A stretch of DNA of 64,000 bases, taken from assembly GCA_035236585.1 (NCBI GenBank), contig CP141136.1, positions 48,811,136-48,875,135 of the forward strand. Direction: 5' to 3'. The translations under genes were made by a program, and so were the position numbers. The notes beneath the pieces are model-generated. The model saw only the letters and a list, made by a program, of their open reading frames with translations. It was not told the origin of the DNA and made no database searches. How positions within the stretch are numbered: position 1 is the stretch's first letter; the number at the start of each line of letters is the position of its first letter. Of the stretch, positions 62,008 to 64,000 are shown in pieces. Source of the stretch: Warburgia ugandensis. Taxonomy: Eukaryota; Streptophyta; Magnoliopsida; Canellales; Canellaceae.

Positions 62008-64000
62008 GAGCTCTTGGGCGCCTCTAATATCAGCCCAAAACGTTGGAGAAAACCCATTGTGGAGGAGTGACCTAAAGGGGAAAACAAGGAGAAAAATGCA
62101 GCAACGAGCCAAGTATTCCCAAGATCCCTCAAAACCCATCTCCACCGTAGTTCTAAGGTCAAGTTCACTAGGTTTTTGTATGAAAAACCATGCAAAATGG
62201 AGCCCTGGAGACTCACCAAGGACCCAGGGACGTTCCCTGGGCCGCATTGGATCGACAGGGTCGAACCAGGGTGTCCTGAGGATGCCCCGGTTCCCCAAGG
62301 AACAGGATGCTCTAGTTAGAACGTCCCACGTCATTTCCGTTTGAAAAACCAAACAGGCGCGTCCAGGGATGCGCCCGCAAAAGAGATAGTCGGGTGGAAA
62401 ACTCGGCGCATCTGCTGACACACCCGTTGAGGCACACGCCGTAGACACGCAGCGCATAGCTACGGGATTTTTTCGTTCCTTAGGGAAGCCGGGGTGCACG
62501 ACGCAGACGCGCAACGCCCTAGCATTCCGTTTTTTCATTCTTAAGACGCCTATGTACGTGCGACACTAAAACGCTTATAACCTGAGATCTAGAGCTCCAA
62601 TTGAGGCGCTGCAAAAGACGTTGTGTCCGTGTCGACAACACAGACACATCCAAACTATAAAATCCTTGATCAAGGCCCAATCAAAGATGGACGTGACCCT
62701 TAGAATAGGATGGTGGCACGTGGCCACTAGACCTTTGGAAAACTGAGGATACCAAGGCCCAATTAGGACTTTAGGACACCCATAGGTATAGGGATAGACC
62801 CCTAATATCTATGTAATAAGACCCAACTACTCTAAAACCCATAAAAGATGGGCCAAACTAACCTTGAGTCCCCAAACCATGTTCAGGAGCATACGAGGAC
62901 AAAAGGGTTAACGCGACCTAGCCAGGTAGGTGCTCTATCGCTACTAGATTCTTTTCAAAGAACTATGATTGTTTTGCAAATACATGATTTAAGTATTTGA
63001 CTTGTTTAACATGCATGTGACAAATGCTTTATGCATAGACATGTTTTGTATATACATTATGCATAGATATGTTTTGCAAACTATTGCATACATTGCATGA
63101 TCTATGAGCATTAAGTTCTTGCAAAGATTGCATGTCCTTAAGGGTTGCCAAAAGACGCTAGAGTGCCGAGGGCCAAGCAGTTGTGAGGGACCCAAAGAGG
63201 ACAGGTTTTTGAAAAGAGGTTTTGGCTTATTTGATCTTATGTGATTTGGGCTAGTAAGCCCGTGGGTGCTATGCCGAGGGGTTTGGGTTGGCCACCCAGC
63301 CTCTACCACTATTAGGTGGATGGGTACCACGCCCAAAAAGAGGCAAGTCCCTACGTTGACTGCATGTGGTACAGGGGGCTAGCACCGGTGTCATGGCACT
63401 GGGTTGACGTGTCATAGGCCCCGTGGAGGCTATGACTGAGTGTCCTCAGGTACTCGGGGACCACACGATGAGGAGGTCGTGGGCATAGTTGGACCCTATG
63501 GTTTATGGACTTATTTGCATTGCATGTGGCATGATATGAGGTTGGTCGACCATACCATACTAGAAATCCATGAGTTGGATTCCATGAAGCATCTTATGCA
63601 TATCATGATATTATGATATATATGTATATGATACTTTCGATTTTGGATTATGTGATCCTTTAAGTCGTTAGTATTTCAGTTTAACAATGGATTTTAATAT
63701 CGATGTTGCACTTGAGTATTCAGACATGCACATGTTTTGAATGAGCATATGATTTTAAAACATCTCATGCATTATAAAACTAGTAGTGATAGGCTCCTAC
63801 TGAGTATAGTATACACTCACCCTATCCTTAACATTTTTCAAGATAATTCCATCTACGAGTAGAGGACATCTATATTAGTGCTACAGGCAAGTGAATAAAA
63901 AAGGAAACAATCATACATGTAAGTAATTTCTCAAGCCTTTGGACATGAATTTGTATTTAATTACAGTTGGACTGTGTGCTGTGACTAGATAGACCTGGGG

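Larger units (their letters stand above)
61587..64000 (+). mobile_element. L2 LTR at window end (incomplete in window)
   Basis: Begins TGTAATGACCTC after CTTAT (61582-61586, the likely left duplication) and aligns with the solo LTR at 10555-13416, including the GC-rich core (62220-62560) of the same type. It holds a TATAAATA at 62000-62007 and the hairpin at 61951-61968. About 2.4 kb of an expected 2.7-2.9 kb is visible. Whether it is solo or the left LTR of a full element cannot be told here. Confidence 0.88.

Overview
This is a gene-poor, AT-rich stretch of a plant nuclear genome, almost certainly a flowering plant. It is filled by transposable elements inserted into one another. I see no intact host gene, tRNA, rRNA or CRISPR. 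The plant assignment rests on two Au-type SINEs with perfect target-site duplications (TSDs), Athila-type Ty3/gypsy elements, Tekay/Del-like chromovirus LTRs with tRNA-Met-type primer sites, and a CACTA transposon. The sequence does not identify the species.

Layout. 1-3490: LTR and noncoding interior of a minus-strand Tekay-like element (family L3), carrying an Au SINE. 3490-23724: a plus-strand Athila-like element (A) whose pol is split by a family L1 element (4056-16287, TSD CAGAT). The right LTR of that L1 element in turn holds a solo LTR of family L2 (10555-13416, TSD AAATC). A's right LTR ends at 23724, inside the integrase region of a minus-strand Athila-like element (B, 23725-28188). 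At 28189-37078 lies a minus-strand L2 element with both LTRs, primer site and polypurine tract (TSD CTAAC). 37084-41450 is poorly resolved; it holds a three-copy repeat of about 69 bases and a decayed minus-strand sequence resembling a plant mobile domain (PMD) gene.

41450-64000: Athila-like LTR sequence split by a CACTA element (42826-47415), which itself contains an Au SINE and a GA-rich minisatellite. Next come the primer-site region of Athila-like element D, an L3 LTR (from 48636) whose junction with D has been tandemly duplicated, and an L1 solo LTR (52346-57212, TSD TAACT). D's gag/protease remnants and 3' noncoding region follow. The start of D's 3' LTR is interrupted by another L2 LTR (61587 to the window end).

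Order of events. B is older than A; A is older than the L1 element; that L1 copy is older than the L2 solo LTR inside it. By eye the L1 LTR pair differs by about a tenth over the first 200 bases, and the L2 pair by about half that. The most notable pattern is non-autonomy. L1 has 4.9-kb LTRs around an 84-base interior, and L2 and L3 have interiors without recognisable genes, yet all three keep the last few pol codons next to the polypurine tract. All retroelements here are treated as fossils; the Athila-like copies are clearly broken in many places.
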